Shown here: piece by piece, positions 37,626-47,414 of the stretch | Layout: every line of letters starts with the position of its first letter | How positions within the stretch are numbered: position 1 is the stretch's first letter | Assembly (NCBI RefSeq): GCF_000146165.2 | Contig: NC_004347.2 | Span: forward strand, 3,162,001 to 3,226,000 | Source of the DNA: Shewanella oneidensis MR-1 | GTDB taxonomy: Bacteria > Pseudomonadota > Gammaproteobacteria > Enterobacterales > Shewanellaceae | Reading direction: 5' to 3' | DNA: 64,000 nucleotides | The notes under the pieces: generated by a model | What the model saw: only the letters and a program-made list of their open reading frames with translations | Databases searched by the model: none | What the model was told of the DNA's origin: nothing | Translations under genes and position numbers: made by a program

Positions 37626-37663
37626 CTTTTTCCCGCTGCAAGCCTAACTGGCAGCGGGAAAAG
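37626..37663. other. Stable hairpin in the prmB-aroC intergenic region
   Basis: Arms CTTTTTCCCGCTGC and GCAGCGGGAAAAG pair over about 13 bases around an 11-base loop. On the minus strand the stem is followed by AAAAG, not T, so it is not a classical terminator for prmB. It could be an mRNA processing or stabilising element ahead of aroC. Confidence 0.5.
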
Positions 37664-37692
37664 ACTCAACCTAATTTATGTGCTTATTGTGA

Positions 37693-38637
37693 TTATTGCG
37701 CATCGCGATAAATAGCAAAAAGCGATTGATGTTCGATCAATTGATCACGAGTCAGGACAAACACACCGTCGCCGCCGTTTTCAAAGTTAACCCAGGTAAA
37801 TGGCACTTCAGGGAATTGCTCCATCAGATGCACCATAGAGTTACCCACTTCAACCACTAAAATACCCGTTGGTGTCAGGTATTGAGCCGCATTCGCTAAA
37901 ATACGTTTGGTTAAGTCAAGGCCATCACGACCCGAGGCTAACCCAATGGCAGGCTCATGGTGGTATTCATCTGGCATATCGCCGATGTCTTCTTCATCCA
38001 CATAGGGTGGATTAGAAACAATCAAATCGTATTGTGGACCTTCAGGAATGGCTGAAAACAGATCCGATTGCATCGGGAAAACTCTGTCCATCACCCCTAA
38101 GGTTTCGACGTTGACCTGCGCCACATCAAGGGCATCTTCACTGATATCGAGCGCATCGACTTCAGCTTCATCAAATTCGTAGGCGCAGGCAATCGCGATA
38201 CAACCACTGCCAGTGCATAAATCTAAAATACGGTTAACGGGTTTGCCGTATAACCAAGGGCCAAAGCGATTGGCGATCATCTCCGCAATAGGTGAACGAG
38301 GCACAAGTACACGTTCATCGACATAAAACTCAAGCCCTGCAAAGCGCGCTTTATTGGTTAAATAAGGCACAGGCAAACGTTCACGAACGCGGCGAATGAT
38401 AAGCTCGACAATTTTGTGTTTTTCGCTGCTGGTTAAGTTACTTAAAATCACTTGTTGGCCGATTTCTTCGGGCAAGTGCAGCGCATGGAACACTAAGGCT
38501 ATCGCCTCATCCCACGCATTATCTGTACCATGGCCATAGTACACATTGGCATCATTAAAGCGGCTCACCGCCCAACGCAACATGTCACCAATGGTGCGTA
38601 ACTCTGTCACAGCTTCATCTACAAAGATCTTATCCAA
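37693..38637 (-). CDS. prmB: Ribosomal protein uL3 glutamine methyltransferase
   Basis: 314 residues. N5-methylates a glutamine of ribosomal protein L3. The SAM motif [16 protein letters not shown] (about residue 137) and the glutamine-methyltransferase motif [13 protein letters not shown] (about 205) are present; the N-terminal helical domain (1-100) is of PrmB rather than PrmC type. The start is TTG at 38637 behind GGGAG; no ATG fits better. Divergent from smrB. Confidence 0.95.
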   Translation of the reverse strand: MDKIFVDEAVTELRTIGDMLRWAVSRFNDANVYYGHGTDNAWDEAIALVFHALHLPEEIGQQVILSNLTSSEKHKIVELIIRRVRERLPVPYLTNKARFAGLEFYVDERVLVPRSPIAEMIANRFGPWLYGKPVNRILDLCTGSGCIAIACAYEFDEAEVDALDISEDALDVAQVNVETLGVMDRVFPMQSDLFSAIPEGPQYDLIVSNPPYVDEEDIGDMPDEYHHEPAIGLASGRDGLDLTKRILANAAQYLTPTGILVVEVGNSMVHLMEQFPEVPFTWVNFENGGDGVFVLTRDQLIEHQSLFAIYRDAQ

Positions 38638-38717
38638 AACGCTCTCCCGCTTGTATGTTCACAAACATTGTAACTGAACTCTATTCAGAAACCATAGGAT
38701 TCAATAGAATACCCGCC

Positions 38718-39248
38718 ATGAATAAAGACGATGACAAAGAAGGCATGGCGATGTTTTCGGCGCTAATCGAGGGGATAAAACCTATCACCCAAGATAAGCG
38801 GCATTTTCGCACGCCCCTAAAAACCAAACAGGAAATTGAACTAAAAGAGCAGCAATTGCATGCTAACAGTTATTTCTCAGATACTTATCAACCGCTACTC
38901 CCCGTTCAAGGGCCGATGCGTTGGCTCGATGAAGGGGTTGATAGTTTAGAGCTTAAACGCTTAAGACGTGGCGATTATCAGCCGGATTTATTGCTGGATT
39001 TACACGGTTACCGCCAATCAGAGGCCAAGCTCGAATTAGCTGCGCTCATTCAAGCCTGTGTAAAACAGCAAAGCCAATGCTGCTGCGTGATGCACGGTTA
39101 TGGCACCGGCATACTTAAACAGCAGGTGCCTATGTGGCTGGTGCAACATCCGATGGTTAAGGCCTTTCACCAAGCGCCTAAAGAATGGGGTGGCGATGCC
39201 GCGTTGCTGGTACTGATTGATATTGGCGACCAGCCCCATAGACGTTAA
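38718..39248 (+). CDS. smrB: Ribosome rescue endonuclease SmrB
   Basis: 176 residues. SmrB cleaves mRNA at collided ribosomes. The Smr domain has LDLHGYRQSEAKLEL (about residue 95) and MHGYGTGILKQQVP (about 125), followed by FHQAPKEWGGDAALLVLI, nearly identical to E. coli SmrB. The ATG at 38718 gives the family-like length; an in-frame ATG at 38655 lies in the divergent promoter region and is less likely. Confidence 0.93.
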   Translation: MNKDDDKEGMAMFSALIEGIKPITQDKRHFRTPLKTKQEIELKEQQLHANSYFSDTYQPLLPVQGPMRWLDEGVDSLELKRLRRGDYQPDLLLDLHGYRQSEAKLELAALIQACVKQQSQCCCVMHGYGTGILKQQVPMWLVQHPMVKAFHQAPKEWGGDAALLVLIDIGDQPHRR

Positions 39249-39280
39249 GTTATTCAACTTTATTAAAAAAGCATACTAAA

Positions 39281-39315
39281 ACAAAGGGCCCACATTGGTG
39301 GGCCCTTTGTTTTAT
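39281..39315. terminator. Bidirectional terminator between smrB and sixA
   Basis: 13-bp stem ACAAAGGGCCCAC/GTGGGCCCTTTGT with a 4-base loop and a T run downstream. Confidence 0.9.
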
Positions 39316-39325
39316 ATTGAATTTA

Positions 39326-39796
39326 TTAACTTATACTATGAGGAGCATGCTGCCACATAAGAGAGGCTTGCTCGGCATGTTTATCGATTAATGTGATCCC
39401 AGAGGTGGCAAACAAGGGCGGTTCAACACCCGCTACCAGCTCACTCACCAAATAACCTAACAGTGGCATATGGGAAATCACCAACACTTTATCGGCCTTA
39501 TACAATTCGGCATAGGCTAAAATCAATGCGGCCACATTAGCAGGATCACCGGAAGGCACGAGATCATCGGCAACCAGCCATTTGCGCGGCTCAGAAAAAT
39601 GTTGACTCAATTCTTGCCAAGTTTGCTGAGCACGTAAGTAAGGACTGACCAAAACAAGATCAAAATCGCTGACGCTTCGGGCTAACCAGTTGCTCATCAA
39701 GACAGTATGGAGTCTTCCAACATCGGTTAGTGTTCTATCCCTATCCGACTGAGCGTTAAATCCAGCCTCACCATGTCGCATCAAAAATAGCTGCAT
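39326..39796 (-). CDS. sixA: Phosphohistidine phosphatase SixA
   Basis: 156 residues. Histidine-phosphatase family; in E. coli SixA dephosphorylates phosphohistidine on NPr and ArcB. The catalytic RHG lies in QLFLMRHGEAGF at the N-terminus, and the second His in VISHMPLLGYL (about residue 102). The ATG at 39796 matches the family start; an upstream in-frame start would add six residues. In E. coli sixA sits directly before fadJ; here about 9 kb intervene. Confidence 0.92.
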   Translation of the reverse strand: MQLFLMRHGEAGFNAQSDRDRTLTDVGRLHTVLMSNWLARSVSDFDLVLVSPYLRAQQTWQELSQHFSEPRKWLVADDLVPSGDPANVAALILAYAELYKADKVLVISHMPLLGYLVSELVAGVEPPLFATSGITLIDKHAEQASLMWQHAPHSIS

Positions 39797-39965
39797 ACGT
39801 CTCTCGCTACCCACACTTGTTTTTGTTTTATCCCAATTGTAGCCCTAAAATGGATTTCGACAAACCTTGCAAGCGTTAATCTTTAGTCGATAAGCACAAG
39901 AGATATTTGCCAAAAACCATTAAGACTATCAATATATAACAAGCCATCGTTACCGGAGTGTCTCT

Positions 39966-42755
39966 TTGCAAGCCTCTCAGTCTATTTACAAAAGTCCAAA
40001 CGATCACCGCCAATACCGTTATCTCCAGTTAGATAATGCGCTGCGGGTATTATTGGTGGAAGATTTGGATGCCAGTCAAGCCGCCGCTTCCATGGCGGTT
40101 GCAGTGGGGCATTTTGATGATCCTGCGGATAGACCGGGTATGGCCCATTTTTTAGAGCATATGCTCTTTTTAGGCACCGAAAAATTCCCCGATTCAGGCG
40201 AGTATCACGCCTTTATCAATCAGCATGGTGGCAGCAATAATGCTTGGACAGGCACTGAGCATACCAACTTCTTTTTTACCATCAACGCCGATGTATTTGC
40301 CGACTCCTTAGATAGGTTTAGCCAATTCTTTATCGCGCCCAAATTTGACTTAGAACTAGTAGATAGAGAACGCCAAGCCATTGAATCTGAATTTAGTTTA
40401 AAGCTGAAAGACGATATTCGCCGCACCTATCAAGTACTTAAAGAAACTGTCAACCAACAGCATCCATTCTCAAAATTCTCCGTGGGTAACTTAGTCACTT
40501 TAGGTGGTGAGCAGGCACAGGTTAGAAGTGAATTATTGACGTTTTATCAGACTCACTACAGTGCTAATTTAATGACTCTGTGTTTAGTCGCTCCGATGTC
40601 GTTAGATGCTTTGCAAGCACTTGCAATGCAATATTTCAGCGAGATCCGTAATTTAAACATCGTAAAACAGTACCCGCAGGTGCCGCTGTTTTCTGAAAAT
40701 GAACTACTAAAGCAAATCAATATAGTCCCTCTAAAGGAACAAAAGCGCTTAAGCATCAGTTTTAATTTTCCTGGCATTGACCACTATTACAAACGCAAAC
40801 CGCTCACCTATATTAGCCATATTCTCGGCAATGAGAGTAAAGGCAGCCTGCTGTCGTACCTTAAAGAACAAGGTTTAGTGAATAATTTATCGGCAGGTGG
40901 TGGAGTCAATGGTTATAACTTCAAAGACTATAGTATTGGCCTGCAGCTCACCGACAAAGGCATGAGCAATATTGACGACATTGTTTGTAGCTGTTTTGAG
41001 TACATTGAACTGATTAAAACTCAAGGACTTGAAGACTGGCGCTATTTGGAGCGAGCAAATCTGCTGAAAATGGCATTTCGCTATCAAGAACAAGTCAAAT
41101 CTCTCGATTTGGCCAGCCACTTAAGCATCAATATGCACCACTATGAAGTGGAAGATCTGTTGTTTGGTGATTATCGCATGGATGGCTTAGACGTAGCCGA
41201 AACCCTCGAATTATTGGCACTAATGACACCACAAAACATGCGGTTGCAGCTTATCGCCCAATCAGTGGCAACTGAACGTAAAGCCAGCTGGTATCACACA
41301 CCCTACCAAGTTTTGCCGATAAAGCCTGAGTCCCTCGCCCGCTGGCAAGTCACAGATATTCGCCCTGAACTCCAGTTACCTGCAGCGAATCCCTTCATTG
41401 TGGCTGATTCTATTGCTCGCCCCGATAAAAGCGAAGTTGCCGTCCCAGTCATCGTTGCTGAATCAGCGGGATATCGTATTTGGCATAAAAAAGACGATGA
41501 ATTTAATGTTCCTAAAGGGCATATGTATTTATCACTCGACTCAGAGCAAGCAAGTAAAACACCAAAACATGCCGCCCTCACCCGCTTGTATGTCGAGATG
41601 TTGCTCGATTATCTGACCGAGCCTACTTATCAAGCGGAAGTCGCAGGATTGAGTTATAACATCTATCCACATCAAGGGGGCATAACACTGCATTTATCCG
41701 GTTTTACTGGTAATCAAGAAACGCTATTAGCTTTGCTTATCCATAAAGCAAGAGAACGTAATTTTACCGAAGAACGGTTTGCCTTAATCAAGTCTCAGTT
41801 GCTACGTAGTTGGCAAAATTTGGCTCAAGCTAAGCCAATTTCTCAGCTGTTTACCAGCCTGACGGCAACATTACAAAAGCGCAGTTACGAACCAGCCAGA
41901 ATGGCGCAAGTACTCGAAGATATAACCTTAAATGACCTACACAACCATGTAAGGGCATTTTACGAGAAAATTTATCTTGAAGGGTTAATATACGGGGATT
42001 GGTTAGTCTCAGAGGCACAGGCACTTGGCAAACGTCTGGAACATATTTTATCGCTTGTCTCTAGTCCAAGCGCCGAATCGACCCGAGAATTAATTAATTT
42101 AACCGGACAAGGCACACTTTTAAGAGAACTGGCAATAGATCATCAAGATAGCGCCATTATTGTGTATTACCAATCAGCAACTGCAACGCCAGAAAAAATG
42201 GCGCTTTTTAGCTTACTTAATCACACAATGTCTTCAACCTTCTTCCATGAACTGCGCACGGAAAAACAGTTAGGCTATATGGTTGGCACTGGATATTTGC
42301 CGCTAAATCGACATCCTGGACTCATTTTTTATATTCAATCTCCCACCACAGGACCACTGTCTTTACTGGAAGCAATAGATGAGTTTATTGCTGATTTTAA
42401 CTATGCCGTCATGCAAATCACCAATGAAGAATGGGAAAGTACAAAACAAGGTCTCATCAATCAAGTGATGGAACACGATGCCAACCTTAAAACCCGAGGC
42501 CAGCGTTATTGGGTTAGTGTAGGTAATCGAGATTACCAGTTCAATCAAAGGGAATTGGTAGTCGCCGAAATCAGCAAACTCACTCGCCCTGATTTACTCA
42601 AATTTATGATGCAAAAAATGCGTACTAAGCATAGTGATCGCTTAGTGCTTTTTAGTACAGGTTCAGCTCATACAGCTCAGTCAGCACTCACATCCGATAA
42701 TATGATTACCGACCTTAAAGTGTTTAAACAAAACACTGAGAAGTTTAATTTTTAA
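39966..42755 (+). CDS. M16 family zinc metallopeptidase (insulinase/pitrilysin-like)
   Basis: 929 residues, full length for the four-domain M16A enzymes. The inverted zinc motif is in HFLEHMLFLGTEKFP (HxxEH, about residue 60) with the downstream Glu in ERQAIESEF (about 138). M16A proteases degrade peptides of about 20-60 residues inside a closed chamber. I see no signal peptide, so it is probably cytoplasmic, unlike periplasmic E. coli Ptr. The start is TTG at 39966 with GGAG at 39955-39958; no ATG lies in the right place. Monocistronic; no terminator found downstream. Confidence 0.92.
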   Translation: MQASQSIYKSPNDHRQYRYLQLDNALRVLLVEDLDASQAAASMAVAVGHFDDPADRPGMAHFLEHMLFLGTEKFPDSGEYHAFINQHGGSNNAWTGTEHTNFFFTINADVFADSLDRFSQFFIAPKFDLELVDRERQAIESEFSLKLKDDIRRTYQVLKETVNQQHPFSKFSVGNLVTLGGEQAQVRSELLTFYQTHYSANLMTLCLVAPMSLDALQALAMQYFSEIRNLNIVKQYPQVPLFSENELLKQINIVPLKEQKRLSISFNFPGIDHYYKRKPLTYISHILGNESKGSLLSYLKEQGLVNNLSAGGGVNGYNFKDYSIGLQLTDKGMSNIDDIVCSCFEYIELIKTQGLEDWRYLERANLLKMAFRYQEQVKSLDLASHLSINMHHYEVEDLLFGDYRMDGLDVAETLELLALMTPQNMRLQLIAQSVATERKASWYHTPYQVLPIKPESLARWQVTDIRPELQLPAANPFIVADSIARPDKSEVAVPVIVAESAGYRIWHKKDDEFNVPKGHMYLSLDSEQASKTPKHAALTRLYVEMLLDYLTEPTYQAEVAGLSYNIYPHQGGITLHLSGFTGNQETLLALLIHKARERNFTEERFALIKSQLLRSWQNLAQAKPISQLFTSLTATLQKRSYEPARMAQVLEDITLNDLHNHVRAFYEKIYLEGLIYGDWLVSEAQALGKRLEHILSLVSSPSAESTRELINLTGQGTLLRELAIDHQDSAIIVYYQSATATPEKMALFSLLNHTMSSTFFHELRTEKQLGYMVGTGYLPLNRHPGLIFYIQSPTTGPLSLLEAIDEFIADFNYAVMQITNEEWESTKQGLINQVMEHDANLKTRGQRYWVSVGNRDYQFNQRELVVAEISKLTRPDLLKFMMQKMRTKHSDRLVLFSTGSAHTAQSALTSDNMITDLKVFKQNTEKFNF

Positions 42756-43006
42756 TCAAAATCGTGATGCAAGCTCAGTAATCCAGCATTTGTTGTAAAC
42801 AAACATAACCGCTGCTTTAATGCATTTATGTAGTGTTATCTATGGCCTAAGCATGGAAAATTAATGTAAAACACGCCTACCCCACCTATCTGATGGAAAA
42901 CCACGCACGATCTGACTCCATCTATCTGCAATTAAAAGGAATTTTTACATTCTCACTTTTGACAAAAGCGGGTATTTCTGGAAAAGTGATGTAACACAAT
43001 TGTTTC

Positions 43007-46000
43007 ATGGCATCCTCGGACAATACTAAGAACAACACTATGCCGAAAGTACTCTTAAAAATTTTCATCTACAGTTGCCTATGCCTAAGCACCTTGTATC
43101 CATCAGATTCTATTGCAATATATTCTAAGGAGCTCGACTCATCCATAGTTTTGAATTCAAACCTATTTGGAGTTCCGCAAGGTCTTTCACAAGGAACAGT
43201 AACCTCGATTGTTCAAGATAATGATGGATACCTATGGATAGGTACATTTAATGGTCTTAATCGCTTTGATGGAAGCAACTTCAAATATTTTTTCGCTGAT
43301 GGAACAAATTCAGGACTCCCTAGCTCTTTTATTCGAAGTTTACAAATTGATAAGAATGGCATTCTATATGTAGGAACTGACAATGGCCTAGCTGTATATG
43401 ATAAGAACAACGATTCCTTCATTAAATACGGAGCACCACTAGACAACACTCCAATCTGGAGTATAAATACCACTATTGAAACCTTAATTGTTGGCACCAA
43501 CAACGCAATCATTGACATCCATGGAAAAGAGAACCATCTAGACCTATCGTCTAAAGGGATTGGTGAAATAAAAAAATCTATCAAAATTGGTGATGATTAT
43601 TTTTTAAAGGATTACTCCGGAAAATTATTTAAAATAAATCAAGAAAGTTCAATCTTAATAAAAGAAAACATTATCGACATTGAACAAAAAAACAATAAAT
43701 CTCTAATTATATCCACAAAAGATGGACTTTTTGAATATGATGGCGTTTTGATAAATAGAATTGACAACCGTTCTTTTTCACAGCTTGCAAAGAACAATAA
43801 CACCATCTATGGCATCTCTGAAAACTACATTATTGACATCAACAATAAAAAAACGATAGGACTAATTTCAGCATTCAACCCAGATAAAACCACCGTTTTT
43901 TATGCCAACAATAACTTTTTTACACTAGGAAGTGTAGATCAAGGTTTTTTTATCATAAAAAAACAAAATAACTTAGTCAAAAAAACCTCTCTAACAACTA
44001 ATAGCACTTGGCATTTAAGTAAAAACTCTCAAGGTTTTCTAGTTTCATCAGAAGCTGAAAAAATAACCTTATTCAACAATGAATTCAAAAAAATTAGAGA
44101 TTACAACACATATACCACAGGATATAAATATGCATTACTCCATAAAAACCAGCTTTTATATGGAACAAGTAATGGATTGTTTTTGGATAATAGTAATTCT
44201 GTAAAAAAACTTAGCAATGAAACCATATCAGCATTGTCAAGTAATGAAGATGATTCTATTTTATCAGCTGGAACCCCCGATGGTAAAATCTTAATAATAA
44301 AAAACTCAGAAATAATAAAAACTTTTAACACAGAAAGGAAGGAACCTATTTTTGATATTGAAACCATATCAGAAAACTTGTTTTATATAGCCAGTCAGGG
44401 AGGACTTAGAAAGTATGACAACGGTCAGGAAACACTTATAAGCGAGCAACTGACATATAGTATTCAAAAAGATAGAAATTATTTATTATTCGGCACATCA
44501 AAAGCCTTAATGCGTTATGATATAACTAATGAAAAAATAGACACCTTATTCTCAAAAAATAAAGAAATCTACTCAATTGCAAGTGATACCAACTTTATTA
44601 CTGTTTCATCATTAGGAGAGGTAATTATTTTTGATAAGAATAGTAAAACTTCTTATGCGCTGGGAACATCAAATGGGAGTCAATATGAATACAACTCACC
44701 TAGCGCAATAAAAATTAATGATTTTATATTGTTGGCAGGAATTAACGGGGTAAGCTTAGTATCTCCACAAGAAATTTCTGATTATATAAAAAGTCAAAAA
44801 GCAAACAAAACAGAAATATCTAAATTTTCCGTTTTCAACATGAGTCAAGAAAAAAATGGAAAGTATTTAAAAAAACCAATCGATGTAACAAAAGAAATAA
44901 CACTTAAATATTCAGACTATCCATTTTCTTTTGATTTCATATCTCCTATGTCTGATGAATCATCTACTAACTACTACTACAGAATGCTAGGGTTGTCTGA
45001 TACTTGGATTTACTCTAATGGAACAAACTCCGCAACCTATACCAACCTATCTCCTGGCGAATACGTATTTCAGGTTTACACCATAAATAATCTTTCAGGC
45101 GAAAAATCATCTGAGAGAGAAGTTAACGTAATAATTACGCCTCCTTGGTGGTCATCTACTCAAGCCAAAATATTTTATTTTTTAATAACAATGTTTTTGT
45201 CCCTATTTATATTCAAAGCAATTCTTCGTAAAAGAGAAATTCAGCGTCAAATTGCTTTGAGTGAAGAACGACTAAAGCTATCTCTATGGGGCAGCGGTGA
45301 TGAAATGTGGGACTGGGATATAGAAACGGGTAATATTTTCCGCTCGAATATTTGGGGTGCATTAGAGTTCCCACGAGATGGACATCGCTCGGGTAATCGA
45401 GATGAAGAAAGTAATATACATCCCATGGATCAAGAACGCGTTAGAGAAGCACTAAATAAACACTTCTATGGTGAGACAGATCATTTCGAAGCGGCATATA
45501 GAGTTAAAGGCAAAGATGATAGTTGGATATGGATTTTAGATAGGGCTAAAATTGTAGAACGAGATGATAAAGACAACGCTCTACGAATGACTGGCACTAT
45601 TAAAAATATCAGTCAATTTAAACAAAAAGAAGAACAATTAAGACTCTTCGAAAAAGCGATTGAAAATATTTCTGAAGGTATGTTTATTCTTGACAGTGAA
45701 TACCGTTTCGTAGAAGTGAACGAGGCTTGCTGTAGAATATCACAACGAAATAGGTCTGATTTTATTGGCAATTTACTTACCTTTGAATTATATCCTGAAT
45801 CCTTCTCAAATCAGATTCGTACTATGCTGAAACAGCAAGGTCGATGGGCAAGTGAAGTCGAAGCAAATCGAGGCGATAACAGCCATTTTCATATGGAGCT
45901 CACGATTGACGCTATCTACGATGAATTAGGTGAATTGTCGCATTATGTGGGTGTTTTCTCTGATATATCAAGACGTAAACAGCAGGAAGAAGAACTTCGT

Positions 46001-47308
46001 AAACTCACCAACAATGATTTATTGACTGGCCTACCCAACCGGTCAAACCTACAAGTCACATTAGGAAACTTAGTCAATAAAGAAATTAATCATGCATTAA
46101 TGGTACTCGATTTAGATAATTTTAAGCGTATCAATGACTCATTAGGTCACCAAGTTGGTGATAAATTACTAAAACTTGTATCAGTCAGAATTAAATCTTC
46201 TGTACCTAAAAACACCAACATCTATCGTTTAGGAGGAGATGAGTTTGCCATTGTTCTCGATAAAACGTCGGATATTTTAGCCTCCGCCGCTATTGCGGGA
46301 CGAATTGTTGATGCTTTTAACACTGTATATGAAATAGACAATGAACAACTTGTCTTAGGTGTGAGTGTTGGAATTGTACTGTATCCAGATGATGAGCAGA
46401 ATGAGCAAGCCTTACTCAGAAAAGCTGATATTGCCATGTACCATGCAAAATCTGCAGGCGGTAACTGTTACCAATTTTACTCTGAATCACTCAATGAACA
46501 TGCAATTAAACAGCTTGAGACCGAAAATCTTATCCGTGAAGGCTTAAAAGAAGATTTATTTGAAGTTTATTATCAACCCAAAGTCGATCTGAAACATGGT
46601 CATGTTGCTGGAATGGAAGCTTTAGTCAGATTAAATCATCCAACCTTAGGACTTATTCCACCGAATGATTTTATCCCTCTTGCAGAAGAGAATGGTCTGA
46701 TTGTTGAAATAGGTGAAATTGTACTCAGAAAGGCCTGTTTTGCCGCGCAGAAGTGGCGTGAGCAAGGTCTATTTAAGGGCCGAGTCGCCGTCAATTTATC
46801 GTCACGACAATTTGCCCTACCCGATCTACAACAGCGGATAGAGTCAATTTTACGACTCACCCAATTACCTGCCTCTCATTTAGAGCTAGAAATAACTGAA
46901 GGTACTGTTATTAAGCAACCAGAAATGGCTATTACTGTTATGCAGCAATTAGCCAAAATGGGTGTGAGCCTTGCTTTAGATGACTTTGGAACGGGTTATT
47001 CATCGCTTTCTTACTTAAAAAGATTCCCGATTCATACGCTGAAAATCGATAAAGCATTTGTTGACGATATTGATAAATCCGACCGCGATTTAAAAATGGT
47101 CGATTCCATTATTACCATCGCCCACAATATGGGTCTATCCGTCGTTGGTGAGGGAGTTGAGCAAGCTGCACAGCTAAATATCCTTCGAGCCCTAAATTGT
47201 GAAGAAATACAAGGTTACATCTTCAGTAAGGCCATTAATGAAGCAGAGTTTACCCTTTTACTACAGGAGGACCAGGCTAAATCCATCGCGATAAACAACA
47301 CATTGTAA
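43007..47308 (+). CDS. Membrane-bound beta-propeller/PAS/GGDEF/EAL cyclic-di-GMP regulator
   Basis: 1433 residues. Layout: signal sequence (about 12-40), a periplasmic propeller of two-component-regulator-propeller repeats (about 50-620, e.g. DNDGYLWIGTFNGLNRFDG, 19 residues), a Y_Y_Y-type beta domain (about 625-705), a membrane helix (about 715-740), two PAS domains (about 745-1000), GGDEF (about 1005-1165) with intact RLGGDEF near residue 1075, and EAL (about 1185-1425) with intact MEALVRL and DDFGTGYSSLSYL. Both c-di-GMP synthesis and degradation are chemically possible. The sensory half is strikingly AT-rich; the output half is less so. The start is uncertain: the ATG at 43007 and the ATG at 43040 both lack a good ribosome binding site. 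The secreted repeat-protein gene follows after 106 bases. Confidence 0.92.
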   Translation: MASSDNTKNNTMPKVLLKIFIYSCLCLSTLYPSDSIAIYSKELDSSIVLNSNLFGVPQGLSQGTVTSIVQDNDGYLWIGTFNGLNRFDGSNFKYFFADGTNSGLPSSFIRSLQIDKNGILYVGTDNGLAVYDKNNDSFIKYGAPLDNTPIWSINTTIETLIVGTNNAIIDIHGKENHLDLSSKGIGEIKKSIKIGDDYFLKDYSGKLFKINQESSILIKENIIDIEQKNNKSLIISTKDGLFEYDGVLINRIDNRSFSQLAKNNNTIYGISENYIIDINNKKTIGLISAFNPDKTTVFYANNNFFTLGSVDQGFFIIKKQNNLVKKTSLTTNSTWHLSKNSQGFLVSSEAEKITLFNNEFKKIRDYNTYTTGYKYALLHKNQLLYGTSNGLFLDNSNSVKKLSNETISALSSNEDDSILSAGTPDGKILIIKNSEIIKTFNTERKEPIFDIETISENLFYIASQGGLRKYDNGQETLISEQLTYSIQKDRNYLLFGTSKALMRYDITNEKIDTLFSKNKEIYSIASDTNFITVSSLGEVIIFDKNSKTSYALGTSNGSQYEYNSPSAIKINDFILLAGINGVSLVSPQEISDYIKSQKANKTEISKFSVFNMSQEKNGKYLKKPIDVTKEITLKYSDYPFSFDFISPMSDESSTNYYYRMLGLSDTWIYSNGTNSATYTNLSPGEYVFQVYTINNLSGEKSSEREVNVIITPPWWSSTQAKIFYFLITMFLSLFIFKAILRKREIQRQIALSEERLKLSLWGSGDEMWDWDIETGNIFRSNIWGALEFPRDGHRSGNRDEESNIHPMDQERVREALNKHFYGETDHFEAAYRVKGKDDSWIWILDRAKIVERDDKDNALRMTGTIKNISQFKQKEEQLRLFEKAIENISEGMFILDSEYRFVEVNEACCRISQRNRSDFIGNLLTFELYPESFSNQIRTMLKQQGRWASEVEANRGDNSHFHMELTIDAIYDELGELSHYVGVFSDISRRKQQEEELRKLTNNDLLTGLPNRSNLQVTLGNLVNKEINHALMVLDLDNFKRINDSLGHQVGDKLLKLVSVRIKSSVPKNTNIYRLGGDEFAIVLDKTSDILASAAIAGRIVDAFNTVYEIDNEQLVLGVSVGIVLYPDDEQNEQALLRKADIAMYHAKSAGGNCYQFYSESLNEHAIKQLETENLIREGLKEDLFEVYYQPKVDLKHGHVAGMEALVRLNHPTLGLIPPNDFIPLAEENGLIVEIGEIVLRKACFAAQKWREQGLFKGRVAVNLSSRQFALPDLQQRIESILRLTQLPASHLELEITEGTVIKQPEMAITVMQQLAKMGVSLALDDFGTGYSSLSYLKRFPIHTLKIDKAFVDDIDKSDRDLKMVDSIITIAHNMGLSVVGEGVEQAAQLNILRALNCEEIQGYIFSKAINEAEFTLLLQEDQAKSIAINNTL

Positions 47309-47342
47309 TCATTATATTACTCATCAGGGCAACTTGAAACAT

Positions 47343-47358
47343 TGGCACAACATCTGCA
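47343..47358 (+). promoter_or_regulatory. Sigma-54-type promoter of the repeat-protein gene
   Basis: TGGCAC-N5-CTGCA with GG and GC at exact -24/-12 spacing. Predicted transcription starts near 47370, giving a leader of about 45 bases before the ATG at 47415. No ATCA-N10-TGAT operator was seen nearby, so the activator is probably not the one at 10713. Confidence 0.65.
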
Positions 47359-47414
47359 TCAACTGTATCAGTGTCAATAATAAATATTATCAACTACCCT
47401 GAGAGAGAAACATA

